This document shows, one piece after another, positions 36,801 through 46,700 of a stretch of 64,000 nt of DNA (position 1 is its first letter; the number at the start of each line of letters is the position of its first letter). A program made the translations under genes and the position numbers. The stretch is from positions 199,251-263,250 of the forward strand of contig NMRA01000253.1 in NCBI GenBank assembly GCA_002633005.1, in the 5' to 3' direction. Below the pieces are notes generated by a model. The model was not told the origin of the DNA. It searched no databases and saw only the letters and a list, made by a program, of their open reading frames with translations. Origin of the DNA: Phoronis australis (Eukaryota; Phoronida; Phoronidae).

Positions 36801-39800
36801 GTGAGACCTGCCCTCCAATTCGGTTGCATTTTATCTCTAAGGTCTAGTACTAATATTTTTCCTTGTAGAAAAGAAACAGAAAAAGTGGGTTTTGACTGCG
36901 AGTCCGCGTAAAATTATACGTAGCTTCAAGTCAATTATATTAAACATGCCCGCACCCAGGGGGGGGGGGGGGGNGGGGGGGGTGGTGCTCGGGGGCTCGA
37001 ACGAGCCCCACCATTTGGCGAAGTGGGCAAAAAGGTCCTCCTCTGAGACACAAAAAGTCCGAGAAAATGAGACAAAACTCCCCTAAACAAGCACAAACGC
37101 GCAATTCACAATGGTGGCCCCATTTATTATTTTTAAAATTTTTTTTAGTCCGCCTGCATTTTTGTTACCAAAAGGTCCACAACGGAAGAATTCGAGCCCT
37201 CCCATATTGAAGGCTGGGTGCGCGCATCTTAAACAGTGGATAGTAGCAAATACGGTTAGATATGGAATAGCCCTTCGAACTTAATTTACTTAATTTATCT
37301 TTTTTATTGACTTACCTAACTTGATCGACATGAGGTATACTCAAAAATAGAATTAAACCAAGAATAGTAACTGTAGATATCCATGCAGTGGGTTTTGAAA
37401 CGTGCAGTGTGGAAAAAGTGCGTGACACATAACTGCCTGTAAACTGGGATCGACCTTTCGACAATCTGTTACGATAAACTAATTTTTGGTTTCATTACGG
37501 TGACGTGGAGAGAAGCAATATTGCCCAGATATGAAGTAGTCCTTTGAACTTCATTTAATGACTGACCTAATTTGTTCACATTTTCGTCGGATGTAACGTC
37601 ACTGGTTTGATCATCAAACTTGATGCAACTCCCAACGCACTTTAGTCCTTTGAAGCCAACTTTTTTCAACCAACATTTTTTGTTGTTCCCGCACTCCTTG
37701 AACCATTGTTCCATTTCAGTCAACGACTTCCCGAGGCATTTTGCTAGACACTTCACGAAGTCGGGGAGTTCGACTTCTGTGTTTGTTCCGGCCACAAGAC
37801 CTATTCGACGGAAGCGTACATTGATCTGGGGTTCAGTTAGCGACACCAACAACAAAAATGACAACAGCAAAATAAACATAAAAACAACCACTATTACTAC
37901 CACTATTACTACTATTACTACTTCTTTTACAAAAACAACAACAAAACAACAGTTAAAACCTTCCGTTATCATGAGGATTTTTCTAAGCCTTTACATTAAT
38001 TCTAAGATGTATTGGTCTAACTACATCCACGTCTAGCCTACTGTAATCACTGTCAAAAATTCTTCTGAACATCTTTAGCATTCCTACCTGAACTAAAAGA
38101 GTTTGCTCCAATTGCAGCGCAAAACCTGCTATCTTAAAGACATGATCAGCAAAGCAGAAATAAGCAAAATAGACACACAGGTGCAACAAAAGGGCGAGAT
38201 TTAAAGTTAATACTCAAGCAAACGTTCTTGTCGAGCTGCTTGACTACAAAGCTTGAGAAGTGTGAAATCGTCAGCTTGAACATTGCACTGCTTGTTTTTT
38301 GTACAACATTTACTATACAATATGCTGTCTCACAAATCGCCTATAATTTGATCAATTTAAAATGAGTGCTGCCCAAAAAAACCGGTTACCTGCACGTGCA
38401 TAGATGGTTTTGTGCCAGACGGCATACTTTTCAACTTTGAGCATGCGCATCAGTGCAAAGAGGAGACTCTCTCAACTTAAAGTACATTGTAAAGCAAATT
38501 GGACCTACTGCATATCTAAGAAGGGTCAGTATGAAGAACAAGACCGCCTAAAATTCTCTGGAGTTTAGTTGAATCAACGCTGACGCCAAAACAAGCAAGA
38601 TTCGCATACCAGCCGGAAGATTTTCCTGATTGTTCATCGGCAGGGCGCACCTGGTTCGGTACGGATAATCGCACACACATGGCCTCACGTTAAACTGAAG
38701 CCCTTTAGGACATTGCAGCATACCGGACACGTTGTTAAACACGTTCCTCTGGGTAAAGTTTTTGCAGCCCGTGCCGGGAACTATTTTATATTCATTCCCT
38801 TTTTCGTAGCAGGTGGTTCGATAGCCTGCAAAACGTGCAGTGGTTAACACTATAAAGATTCTCATTCTACATTGGATGGAGTAAGTCAAGCGTTTAACAA
38901 ATCGAAGACAGAGGCACGATATTTGACATGTGTATCTCGTGAAGGATTCAACATGGAGCAGTCAAGTAATAAAAGGAAGCAGCACTTGATTAACTTAGAC
39001 GATTCAGCCGTGTCAACCAGAGTGGTCCCAGACGCAAGAATCTAAGCTAATGTGATGAGGTTATCGCTTGTAATGCATGGCGATATTTCACGAGGTTTTG
39101 CGTGACTTTGCAATTTTGCGAGGTTGTCGGGTCTCCGAAACGCCCGTCTGATTGGCTGGTAAGCCGGTCGTTGTCACTGAGACCCAATATGATCTCTTAC
39201 CCGCATCCGGTTCAGTAACGCTAGGACTTCGCTAAAAGTAAGACTTCGGGAGATTACTTGAGATATTGCCGTGTATTTTAAATGAGAACACTTGGTTTTG
39301 GCTAGATTTTAGCTAGGTCCTAGAGCAGGTCCTAGCGTTACTGAACGCACGCCCGGTTGACCTAGATGAGAAGGCAGAGTGATTCAAGTGCAGCCTGCGG
39401 ATTCTTACGCCAAAACGAAACAACGTCTGAAGTGTCCTTGAATGTTCATCAGAAAGTTTAAAAATCGCTTAAGAGTCTTTGTGCGGAAAATCTTTACATT
39501 AAAGAGAAACAACCACTTATTTATCGCATTAGGCCTACTGGGCTCTCGAAATATCAAAACCCCAGAATTTCCTTTTTATACAGAGCTGTAACTTCACGCA
39601 AATTTCATAACTTATAATGAGACTAGTCGGAGGTAATCTGTCGCTGAATTTCACTCACTTGGTTTTGGGAAGGGGCCATTTGCGCATTTCGTTCTATATC
39701 TGTAGTCACACACGCAGACATCAACGTTAAATTGTAGATTTGAGGGACAGTACAACTGGTCTGTCTTATTTGTTCTCAAATCTTGCTGTGTGAAGGCTGT

Positions 39801-42800
39801 ACAGTCGCTATTAGGTACCACCGTGTAAAGGTTTCCTCTTCTTGTGCAGGACGTAGCGGAGGAGGCTGAACGCGACACAAAAGCGAAAGATAGTCGCATG
39901 TCAATCAACACAAACAGGTGAAAGCATGCGTGGAACATTCACCCCAGCCCTTCCACCCGGTCGCCATCAACCACCGGTTGCCCCAAAGCTAACTTTATGC
40001 ACGCCATCAGTTACATGTACATAACTTGCTTGATTTACCTACATTTTTGTATACCTGCCTATTTGGTTGACTTAGAAAATTTTATGATGTTAGACATATT
40101 AGACTTAAACAAGTATTTAGCTGCGTGTTTCCGTCTTTCTCCTTACTCTCAGCCTTCCGTCTAAGAAGGTCCGTTACCATTGGAGAAACTAAGGCCAACT
40201 TCAGATTGCACGATGTGTGGAGCGGGTATATGGCACTTACGCCAAAACAATTTCCTACGTCTAGAGCACAACTTAGGAGTGGCAACCGTGTGACCACCCT
40301 GTTGTGAATTTCAAAATGTTGCCGATTGGTATGTGGATATGGCAAAATTTGATGAATTCAAAGCACTCTGTGCCCCCCAAAAATTTTGTCTGCCTCAGAA
40401 AGATTTATAGTTCGATTGCAGATGTAGGCGTTTGTCTTCCGTTGTAGGCCTACTGCAGTAAAACGAAGGACAGGGGAGAGGCTTGATCCCAGAAGTCAGA
40501 TTTAAATGTGAAAGGCAAGGGTTTCCAACCATCAGTCTCAATCGAGTCTGCTTGTCATTAGGTAGAAGAATGTTCCAGTGCGCAGTATCGTTCCATCCAA
40601 AGGTACATGTACATCAAGGCGCATGCGCAATATGTGAAACAATACTAACAAGGTGACGAGAATGATGAAAATATGGTAAAGCTGAAGCGAATTGGTGAAA
40701 ACACACAAATAAGCTTTTAAGCTTTAAAAAGCTAAAAGAAGAGAAATTTGTTGCTCAAATAACTATAGCAAAACAACTTCAAAGAATAAATAACTGGTAA
40801 AAACCCAGCAAACACACGTTGCTTACTAACCCGTAAGCGCGGGTCCATCACTAACAGCCACTTTAGCGCCCTCTATCTCTTCTGAAATGAGACACGATCC
40901 CACACATTTAGCGGCCGCCCATCCGACTTTTTTCGCCCAACAAAAGAGGTTCCTGCCACATTCTCTGTACCACTCGCCTACTTGCGTAACACTCATGCCG
41001 ATACACTTTGCCACACAAACGATGAAGAATCCATTATCTGAAAAACGTTCAATCAGCAAAAACAGCATTAGTGATCACTGCAGCCAATTTGCACTAACTG
41101 AACGGCGGCGAGAAAAATCTAGCCAAAATCGCAGCCTCGTCCCCAAGCCTCAAGACGGCGCTGGTCTGTTTAGCCATTTGAGGATTGGTTAAGGAAAATC
41201 AAACGTGTCAGAATTTTGCCACATTTTTACTGAATATCATGACCAATGTAACTTTTAATTTTTTTGCAGTGTTTTACTGAAAAAATGTACTTTGATTCCA
41301 AAATACATTAATTTCTGTGGTACTATTGATCAAATAGAATTGAAACCAAGTACGTGAACAACCTGTAATTCAAACGATAACTAAACCGATGTCTTCTGCT
41401 TCACGAATCGCAGCAAAAACGCTTGCTTTTGTTTCAATGACCTCAAAGCAGGGACCAATCATTGTGCAGGCTAAACGGATGGGGACGAGGCTGGTGCACT
41501 TATTGAAGATACATGGCGATATCTCGCGGAATCTTGCGACATCTTTCTCTTCCAGCTAGATAGTAGCGTTATTGAACTCGGTTCCATTCTTGTCGTGGGT
41601 TACTCATTTCTATTTTCAAGTCAAATATAATAAGTAGGCCGATAAATGATGCCACTGTTGAAGACATGATCCATTGTCTTAGATACTCATATTATACGAG
41701 CAATGACCTGTTACTCGGAGGTCTACCCATTTAGAGAGCGAGCACGATTGTTAGCCCCCCTATCTCAAGGGTAAGCGGATAGAACGGACCCATTTGTAGA
41801 GATTTTTATCGAAAAATTAAACCTTTTGGTTTTCTCATAGAATAACTCTCGATCAAGGCTCACTCCCGCTGAATTTTATATTCATTAAAGATTCACCACA
41901 ATCGGTCCAGACGTCAAAACTTATGCTAACGCCATCGCCCTATTTTTCCACAGCCACGACACCAAAGATCCATGTGTACCGGCTTTGAATGAGGATCTGA
42001 TCAACGTTTGAAAGTGACCTTGATGAAGCAAACTACATTACAGGTAAATTCGTGTGGGTTTCGTATTTTTCTATGTTATATTTTCATTGTTAATATCGTT
42101 TCATTGAATCGAATAAAATTCTTGTAATTGTATACTTTTATTGACTGAGCACGGTGTCCCCTTGGAATAGATTTACTCAATAAATGCATGAGCAAATGGT
42201 CAAATAAATGAATGTACGCACTCCCATAAAAGCACAATCGGCTGAGGAACAGCAAGGATCTATGACAACCCTCGAAGACCCTCCCCAGATGGCTCTCCCC
42301 TCTTTTGCTCTCTTGCGTTTAAAGCTAAATGAGTTGACCAAAATAATTAGCCTTTAAACTTTGCATACATGTACATTAAAAAACAAATAATATCAGCAAA
42401 AGCCTTGAAAATTTACATACATGTATACTAAAAATTAATGATGTTAGCAAAGTTTAGAAGTTACCGACAATAAACATTCTAAATACCACGATTTACTTAA
42501 GTATTGTTTTTTAAATAGCGATTAAAGTAATGTACATTTCATCTGGTGGGCTCTCATTGCACCCAGTATACCCGTGCTCGTGTGCGCATGCGTGTGATAC
42601 CGTATTTGTGTACTGCACTGTGTTTGCATTTTGTATTGTAAAACGCAAATGTACAAAATAACCCTAAATAGGAAAATGGGTTTCACGTTCGTCTCTATCC
42701 AGGGTAAATGCACTGCGACTATGTTATGAATCAGCATAAAGTTTCATGTAACTAATACAGTACTAGAACGATCGCTTAATGATCACACTTGTAAGTGTGG

Positions 42801-45491
42801 CTTTACAGATAATATGCTCTCAATGGGTTTGAAACGGAAACTGCCCTGGTTTCTACCACGACACAAACAAAACAAAGTCTTGGTGAATACCAATCCCGTG
42901 AGAAAATGCGAAGGGTGCTAGTGCGAGAATTTTTTTTTGCTTGTCTAACAAAGCCCGGGCGAAACTGAGAATATGTTTAGTTTCGATGAATCACTGTACA
43001 AGTGCGTTACTGGCGAATACATGACAATGAAACAGAAGCTACGATCTTTTCATTGACTCACCAGTCATGCTTATGTAAGGATAGCACCGAAACTGGTTCT
43101 GAAAGAATATTTGTACTGAAAATGTTTTTGCTGTTCCTTGTTTTACCGCAGTGTCACGCTCATTTCATAAAAAAACATTAATATTAAAATTTGAGCCTGC
43201 AAGGAAAAAGTAACCCTGTTCAGTTACAATGCCCGGCAAGTACAGAGCTAATCTTTGGAAACCAGCTGTTACCACGAGAGCACTCCCTTACCACACACCG
43301 GAAAAAATCTTACCATGCACAAAATTTATCACACTCAGTCTGTTTCACCACAATCTCGCACATGTATTGTGTCCTCGCTCTCTTGTACTAAAACTGTCAG
43401 AAGTAAATATGCGACTGAGAGCGGCTAGGGTTAAAGTTATGCGGTAAGAGTTTTTCTGCTTGGCAAGAGTTTTTACGGTTTCCATACCCTGATGATACCT
43501 TGGCCCTGACCCTCGTCACATGAGGACGCTGCAACTGTAACCGACGTGAGCACTAGCAGATCTTTAAAGAGACATTGTCGTTATTACGGCCGAAAACGCG
43601 TTTTCTTGCTATTGGATGAGATAGATGTTTTTATGCTAAAAGCTTTGACCTGAGTTCTAAAACAGTAAAATTCGTTGTGATTTTGTAATTTTATTACAAA
43701 TCGCCAATAATCGCCTTTGTGTCATATCATCTCTGAAACCAAGGCCCACTTAAATTCGGTTAAATTACTTTACCAATCAGTGACTCAGATTTAGCTCTGG
43801 CTGTAAAGCCTTTGACAGGGACCACGTGGTTTTACAGTACTAATCCGGAGGGAGAATTCCTAGAAAATGTTTCTCGCCGATCATGTACTTTAAATTAGGC
43901 GTACTTTCAATCATGATCAGCCAGTGGGCTGAACTGATATACATGTATCCCGCCACAAAACGTCAGCGACATACAATCAGTCATAGTAGTAACACACTGC
44001 CGCAATAGGAAATCACCTGAAAGGACCGTGTTAGCTTAGTTACAAACTTTAGACAGCGAGTTTTGATCTGCACACCAAATTAGCCAAACCTTGTTTCCAA
44101 TTTTGGCTTTAAAACATGGCGTCGATTTTTAATAATAGACAAAACTGAATGCATGCTTTTTAAGTTCCGATTTGAATNTTCTGACGGTGCACCAACAAAA
44201 TGGCCGTTGCCCTAGAACGAAACTGAGTTGCACCGGCAAAAAACGCGAACACAAAAGCAAGCACATGATTTTAGTGATGGCTTTTGGCTGCGGAGACTTA
44301 GTCTGAGTACTGACCATGTGAAAACAAAAAACGCAAAAAAAAAAGGTTCGTGAAGGCTTTATTCTTACCGGCTGGTTTATCGTCGAGGAGGACGAGTGCG
44401 GCATCTCGTGTCTTCAAGTCGAAGCACTTGACTGCGCAGACGAAAGCCTGACCGCCCGCTCGGCCCATGATTTCCTTCTTCCAACATGTCATGTTGAAGT
44501 TGCAGTCTTTAAAGATGGCCATGGCGGTCTCACCCAGGCATTTAGCGGCGCACTTCAGAAAGTCACCCATGCCTTCCAAGTCTTCTTCGCTGTGGACCCC
44601 TTGCGACGCCATTTTGAACTTGACGTCAGCCGAGGCCACTGAAATAGGGAATCACCGGCGGTAAGTTTGTAGCAATATTCCAGTAGTGCGTTGCCGCACA
44701 TTGATTCCTTTGAGCATTACACCAAAATTTCAATATGACAATATGAGCATAGTATTAAGTTGTGTCGTCAATGATATTTATTCATAAACATTTTACATGT
44801 ATGAAGACAGCATCATCTTCAAATTTACACATCAGTCACAATAAAACAAAGCAGTACTTAAGAATAAAATTATCTTCACTATTTCGTGAAGCCAGACATT
44901 TATTTAGTAAAGCGGCAATGTTGTTTGCACTAAAGAGGATAACCTACGGTATAAATCATCACCGGATGTAGCTTGAATTGGATGTTAATAAAAGTGTGAT
45001 TAGGCCAAATGAAATTGAACAGTTGGACCTTGTCTGTTTACAATTTATTTCCAAACATGCGCCTCGCTGTTCAAAGAAACAGTTGGTTTTTAACAAAGTT
45101 TGGTGTCAACTTAGCAAAATTCACGGCGTTCGTGGCATTACTAAGAACTAGACTCTATAACCACGTACTCTCCAACCTCGTCGGCCGAAGTACAGTCGAG
45201 TGCACCGCTGAAGCTTCGAAAAACTTCGCACATCACTTCACCTCTCAGGTACACTCACAGATACATTGGTCTTAGAAACACAGACCAGAAACAATTGCGC
45301 TTTTTGGACCTAACTAAATGTCAATTCAAATAAATGTCACTCATCACGAAACCGTTTTCGATAGGAACTCCACAACTGAATAACTAAAGACATTCTGTCA
45401 GAACAATAAGTTACTCTATTCAACAGGTATTACCTGAGCACACTGCGGCAGACAAGACGCCCAACACTGCGAGTACTGCAAACGACTTCAT
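30673..45491 (-). CDS. Gene X: secreted mosaic protein with eight Cx3C and three CBM14-like domains (12 exons, 834 aa)
   Basis: Exons in transcript order: 45491-45434, 44638-44369, 41037-40831, 39865-39659, 38825-38610, 37800-37567, 36273-36040, 35395-35177, 34795-34577, 34195-33989, 32036-31830, 30899-30673. Every internal exon is a multiple of three and phase 1-1. The total of 2505 nt is 835 codons with one stop. Layout by residue: signal peptide 1-19; Cx3C domains at about 20-109, 110-178, 320-397, 398-475, 476-548, 549-621, 622-690 and 760-834; CBM14-like domains at 179-247, 248-319 and 691-759. I do not recognise the Cx3C domain: six cysteines, usually C-x3-C-x14-C-x5-C-x11-C-x3-C, with a Trp after the fourth. 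It is probably an extracellular matrix, mucus or defence protein, by inference only. It could be two or more genes or splice forms, but only one signal exon was found, and the exon phases alone cannot prove one transcript. Confidence 0.7.
31830..32036 (-). CDS. Gene X exon 11, CBM14-like domain type 1 (207 nt)
   Basis: Motifs are SCTRNGIVYTVVPGTDC, RTFTQRTVKTNQTY, LQFNVDVCVCDYRNRTKC. The acceptor is TCCTAG and the donor GTACGT, phase 1-1. It has diverged from the other type-1 exons but keeps the exact cysteine spacing. Confidence 0.82.
33989..34195 (-). CDS. Gene X exon 10, Cx3C domain (207 nt)
   Basis: Motifs match exon 9 up to AGRCILFTKSLES; the end then differs (HTEKSVT), giving an exon 12 nt shorter. 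The acceptor is CATGCAG and the donor GTACGT, phase 1-1. Confidence 0.84.
34016..35390. repeat. 600-bp tandem duplication carrying a gene X exon
   Basis: Two nearly identical 600-bp units (about 34016-34615 and 34616-35215) are followed by a partial third copy (to about 35390). Each carries one Cx3C exon plus its intron. Units 1 and 2 differ at only a few bases in the intron, so the event is recent or the copies are being homogenised. Confidence 0.93.
34577..34795 (-). CDS. Gene X exon 9, Cx3C domain (219 nt)
   Basis: Motifs are ANLKGGNRFLNCMAKCLGKS and ECGTNGNCWLKKVGFKGLTC. The donor is GTACGT. The acceptor reads TACATGAAG, weaker than the TACATGCAG of exon 10, so use of this exon is less certain. 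Confidence 0.78.
35177..35395 (-). CDS. Gene X exon 8, Cx3C domain (219 nt)
   Basis: Motifs are FLNCMARCLGKSLADIEQWY, ECGTNGNCWLKKVGFKGLTC, AGSCILYTESLETSGVDLEE. The acceptor is TTTAAG and the donor GTACGT. It is the third, slightly diverged copy in the 600-bp duplication array. Confidence 0.84.
36040..36273 (-). CDS. Gene X exon 7, Cx3C domain (234 nt)
   Basis: Motifs are NTEVELPDFVKCLAKCLGKS, EQWFKECGNNKKCWLKKVGF, MCVGSCIKFDDGTSDVTS. The acceptor is GAATAG and the donor GTCAGT, phase 1-1. It is very close to exon 6. Confidence 0.86.
36331..36363. repeat. CTG/CAG repeat at the break of the pseudo-exon
   Basis: CTGCTGCTGTTGCTGCTGCT and similar on the + strand. It begins where homology to the Cx3C exon stops, so it is probably tied to the truncation. 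Confidence 0.85.
36356..36462 (-). pseudogene. Broken copy of a gene X Cx3C exon
   Basis: Past an intact TAG acceptor the frame matches exons 6 and 7 (GTKTEVKLPNFVKCLAKYLG), then KSLAEIKQ and a stop codon, TAG, running into a CAG tract. The second cysteine of the first Cx3C is Tyr, and the last four cysteines are missing. The shared flanks show that it arose by tandem duplication together with exon 7. Confidence 0.82.
36536..36602. repeat. CTG/CTA trinucleotide tract in gene X
   Basis: Imperfect CTG, CTA and CTT triplets on the + strand, following the duplicated flank of the pseudo-exon at 36356-36462. It matches the tract at 36331-36363. Confidence 0.75.
36961..36982. repeat. Poly-G run with one undetermined base
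   Basis: About 20 G around one N at 36974, in the intron between gene X exons 6 and 7. The length is likely inaccurate in the assembly. Confidence 0.85.
37567..37800 (-). CDS. Gene X exon 6, Cx3C domain (234 nt)
   Basis: Motifs are NTEVELPDFVKCLAKCLGKS, EQWFKECGNNKKCWLKKVGF, KCVGSCIKFDDQTSDVTS. The acceptor is GAATAG and the donor GTCAGT. It is a near twin of exon 7, with matching flanking intron sequence. Confidence 0.84.
37857..37932. repeat. Trinucleotide-rich tract beside gene X exon 6
   Basis: On the + strand the tract has AACAAAAAT and ACTATTACT repeats. It matches in place the CAG/CTG tracts beside the neighbouring exon copies, suggesting that the repeat was duplicated with the exon. 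The long poly-Val and poly-Thr frames seen here are artefacts. Confidence 0.7.
38610..38825 (-). CDS. Gene X exon 5, CBM14-like domain type 2 (216 nt)
   Basis: Motifs are TCYEKGNEYKIVPGTGC, FTQRNVFNNVSG, LQFNVRPCVCDYPYRTRC. The acceptor is TTTGCAG and the donor GTATGC. It follows exon 4 directly, the same type-1/type-2 pair that is repeated three times in gene Y. Confidence 0.83.
39207..39349. mobile_element. MITE family with CGTTCAGTAAC ends, copy 3
   Basis: The left end is GGTTCAGTAACGCTAGGACT and the right end GGTCCTAGCGTTACTGAACG. The inside includes GGAGATTACTTGAGATATTG. It lies in the intron between gene X exons 4 and 5. Confidence 0.78.
39659..39865 (-). CDS. Gene X exon 4, CBM14-like domain type 1 (207 nt)
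   Basis: Motifs are SCTRRGNLYTVVPNSDC, TQQDLRTNKTDQLYC, LQFNVDVCVCDYRYRTKC. The acceptor follows a pyrimidine tract ending GTTCAG; the donor is GTGAGT. It is closest to the type-1 exons of gene Y. Confidence 0.84.
40831..41037 (-). CDS. Gene X exon 3, Cx3C domain (207 nt)
   Basis: Motifs are FFIVCVAKCIGMSV, GEWYRECGRNLFCWAKKVGW, KCVGSCL. The acceptor is TTTTCAG and the donor GTTAGT, phase 1-1. Reading through the donor gives an immediate TAG, so this exon could also end a short transcript. Confidence 0.78.
41132..41493. mobile_element. Element bounded by CAGCCTCGTCCCC inverted repeats
   Basis: CAGCCTCGTCCCC at the left end is the perfect 13-bp reverse complement of GGGGACGAGGCTG at the right end, 362 bp overall. 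No transposase frame and no clear target duplication are seen. It is in a gene X intron. A short relative lies at 50308-50395. Confidence 0.65.
41505..41585. mobile_element. Fragment of the CGTTCAGTAAC MITE
   Basis: The fragment keeps GGCGATATCTCGCGGAATCT and an end resembling AGCGTTATTGAAC. Only one end of the element is present. Confidence 0.5.
43566..43897. repeat. Dispersed repeat (AAAGAGACATTGTCGTT family), copy 1
   Basis: It starts AAAGAGACATTGTCGTTATT, holds GTAATTTTATTACAAATCGC and ends near TTCTCGCCGATCATG. The first two blocks recur in order at 47575-47892. It lies in a gene X intron. Confidence 0.65.
44369..44638 (-). CDS. Gene X exon 2, Cx3C domain with a long N-terminal extension (270 nt)
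   Basis: The acceptor is CTATTTCAG and the donor GTAAGA, phase 1-1. A linker of about 28 residues (ASADVKFKMASQGVHSEEDL) precedes LKCAAKCLGE. Spacing is C-x3-C-x11-C-x5-C-x15-C-x3-C. This is the most divergent copy, with x11 and x15 loops instead of x14 and x11. Confidence 0.84.
45434..45491 (-). CDS. Gene X exon 1, signal peptide
   Basis: It encodes MKSFAVLAVLGVLSAAVCS and one more base before the donor GTAATA. It begins MKS like the gene Y signal exon and has the same 58-nt length and phase, which points to a shared origin. Confidence 0.87.
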
Positions 45492-45534
45492 AGTGCAGCT
45501 GAAGCAGAATGGAGTCCTTGCTGAGCCGTCTTAA

Positions 45535-45543
45535 CCTTATATA
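45535..45543 (-). promoter_or_regulatory. Candidate TATA box of gene X
   Basis: TATATAAGG on the - strand, 44-52 bp upstream of the start codon at 45491. That predicts a 5' UTR of only about 20 nt. Confidence 0.6.
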
Positions 45544-45689
45544 CTTTACATGTATTGTGCGACTGATTGCCAGATCACGTGCCTACAGACCAGTGACATT
45601 TACTGTTAAGGAAGTTACCGTGTTTCGTTTAATGCAGGCCCGTACTAAAATTACTCTCTTCCGGTGTTTATACTCTCTCACTGAGCCAT

Positions 45690-45800
45690 TTAAAATGTAG
45701 ACGTCTTTGTAAACTGTTTGATAAAAGCCAACACATACACGTACATTGAAGCCGGTGGCTGACTTTTTGTAATCTGCAGTCACCCTGCAAATATTACGAG
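45690..45800 (-). pseudogene. Possible relic of a CBM14-like exon
   Basis: On the - strand, TGFNVRVCVGFYQ resembles the core LQFNVxVCVCDYR of the exons inside genes X and Y, and a cysteine lies about 15 residues before it. The remaining cysteines are missing. It lies just upstream of the gene X promoter. The match is short and may be chance. Confidence 0.3.
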
Positions 45801-46588
45801 AAATACGGTATTGCGAAATCCATTGTTCCAAATAAGTGAAGTACACTTCCTCGTAATTTTCGCGGTAACGGGTTTTGCCCAAAATTCATGGTCATGAGCA
45901 TTATGCAGTTTCACAAATACCATGTGATTGACCTCCTCTCAGTTTCGGAATACCAAAAGGACTCCATTTTGTGTCAACTTCAGGTAGATTTCTCCTCAAA
46001 ATAATACGAAATTATTACGCAAATAATACGCAATTAATAAAACGCCACGATTTCCAGATCAAATGCCAAATTGTTAGAGCAATTAAGCCTTCGAAAAAGG
46101 AAGCAACTTAGGAAAAGTTACAAGTGAAAAACGTGAAACAAGTTTGGTAATTAATTTATCAATGGTGTCAACGCTGATGTTCTTTTGCACCCAGAAATAA
46201 TGTACATGTACAATGACTCATCAGTCAATGTAAGACATTGCCTTTGGTGTTTGGTCTGAAATTTGGTCTTTGAGCTGTTATTGCCTCCTGCCACCTAACA
46301 ATATCTACTTTGAATTTAATGATACAAGTATCAGGTGCGCCACACAGGGTATGTCATTTTCAGTGTTAGGCGGGTACACTCTGGCGGGAACAAAAGGATT
46401 TTTCAAGTATGAAACCCACACCACTGTGTTGTTTATTGTCTGTTATTTATCCAGTACTTCCATAGAATCGGTGTATTACTTTAATCCAACCAATGTTGTT
46501 TTAACTTTCAGACTACGTGTACTTGACATTTTGGTCATAAGTGACTGAAATGACTGTGAGAAAACGAAAGGGAAATTACGACTATCTG

Positions 46589-46700
46589 TTATATATGTGT
46601 GTATATACATAAGCGAATATACATGTACATGTATATGTACAGTGTATGTATGCATTTGTATGTATGTATGTATGTACATGTATGTATGTAGGCATATAAT
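46589..46700. repeat. TATGTACATGTA-type simple repeat
   Basis: Interspersed TATGTA, GTATGT and TACATGTA units over about 110 bp. Tyr/Ile/His-rich frames on both strands are artefacts of it. Confidence 0.85.

Noticed and set aside
37620-38036. 138-codon Thr-rich + strand frame and its Val-rich opposite
   Set aside because: The extension past the Cx3C exon is a trinucleotide tract. Only 37567-37800 on the - strand has splice sites and family match.
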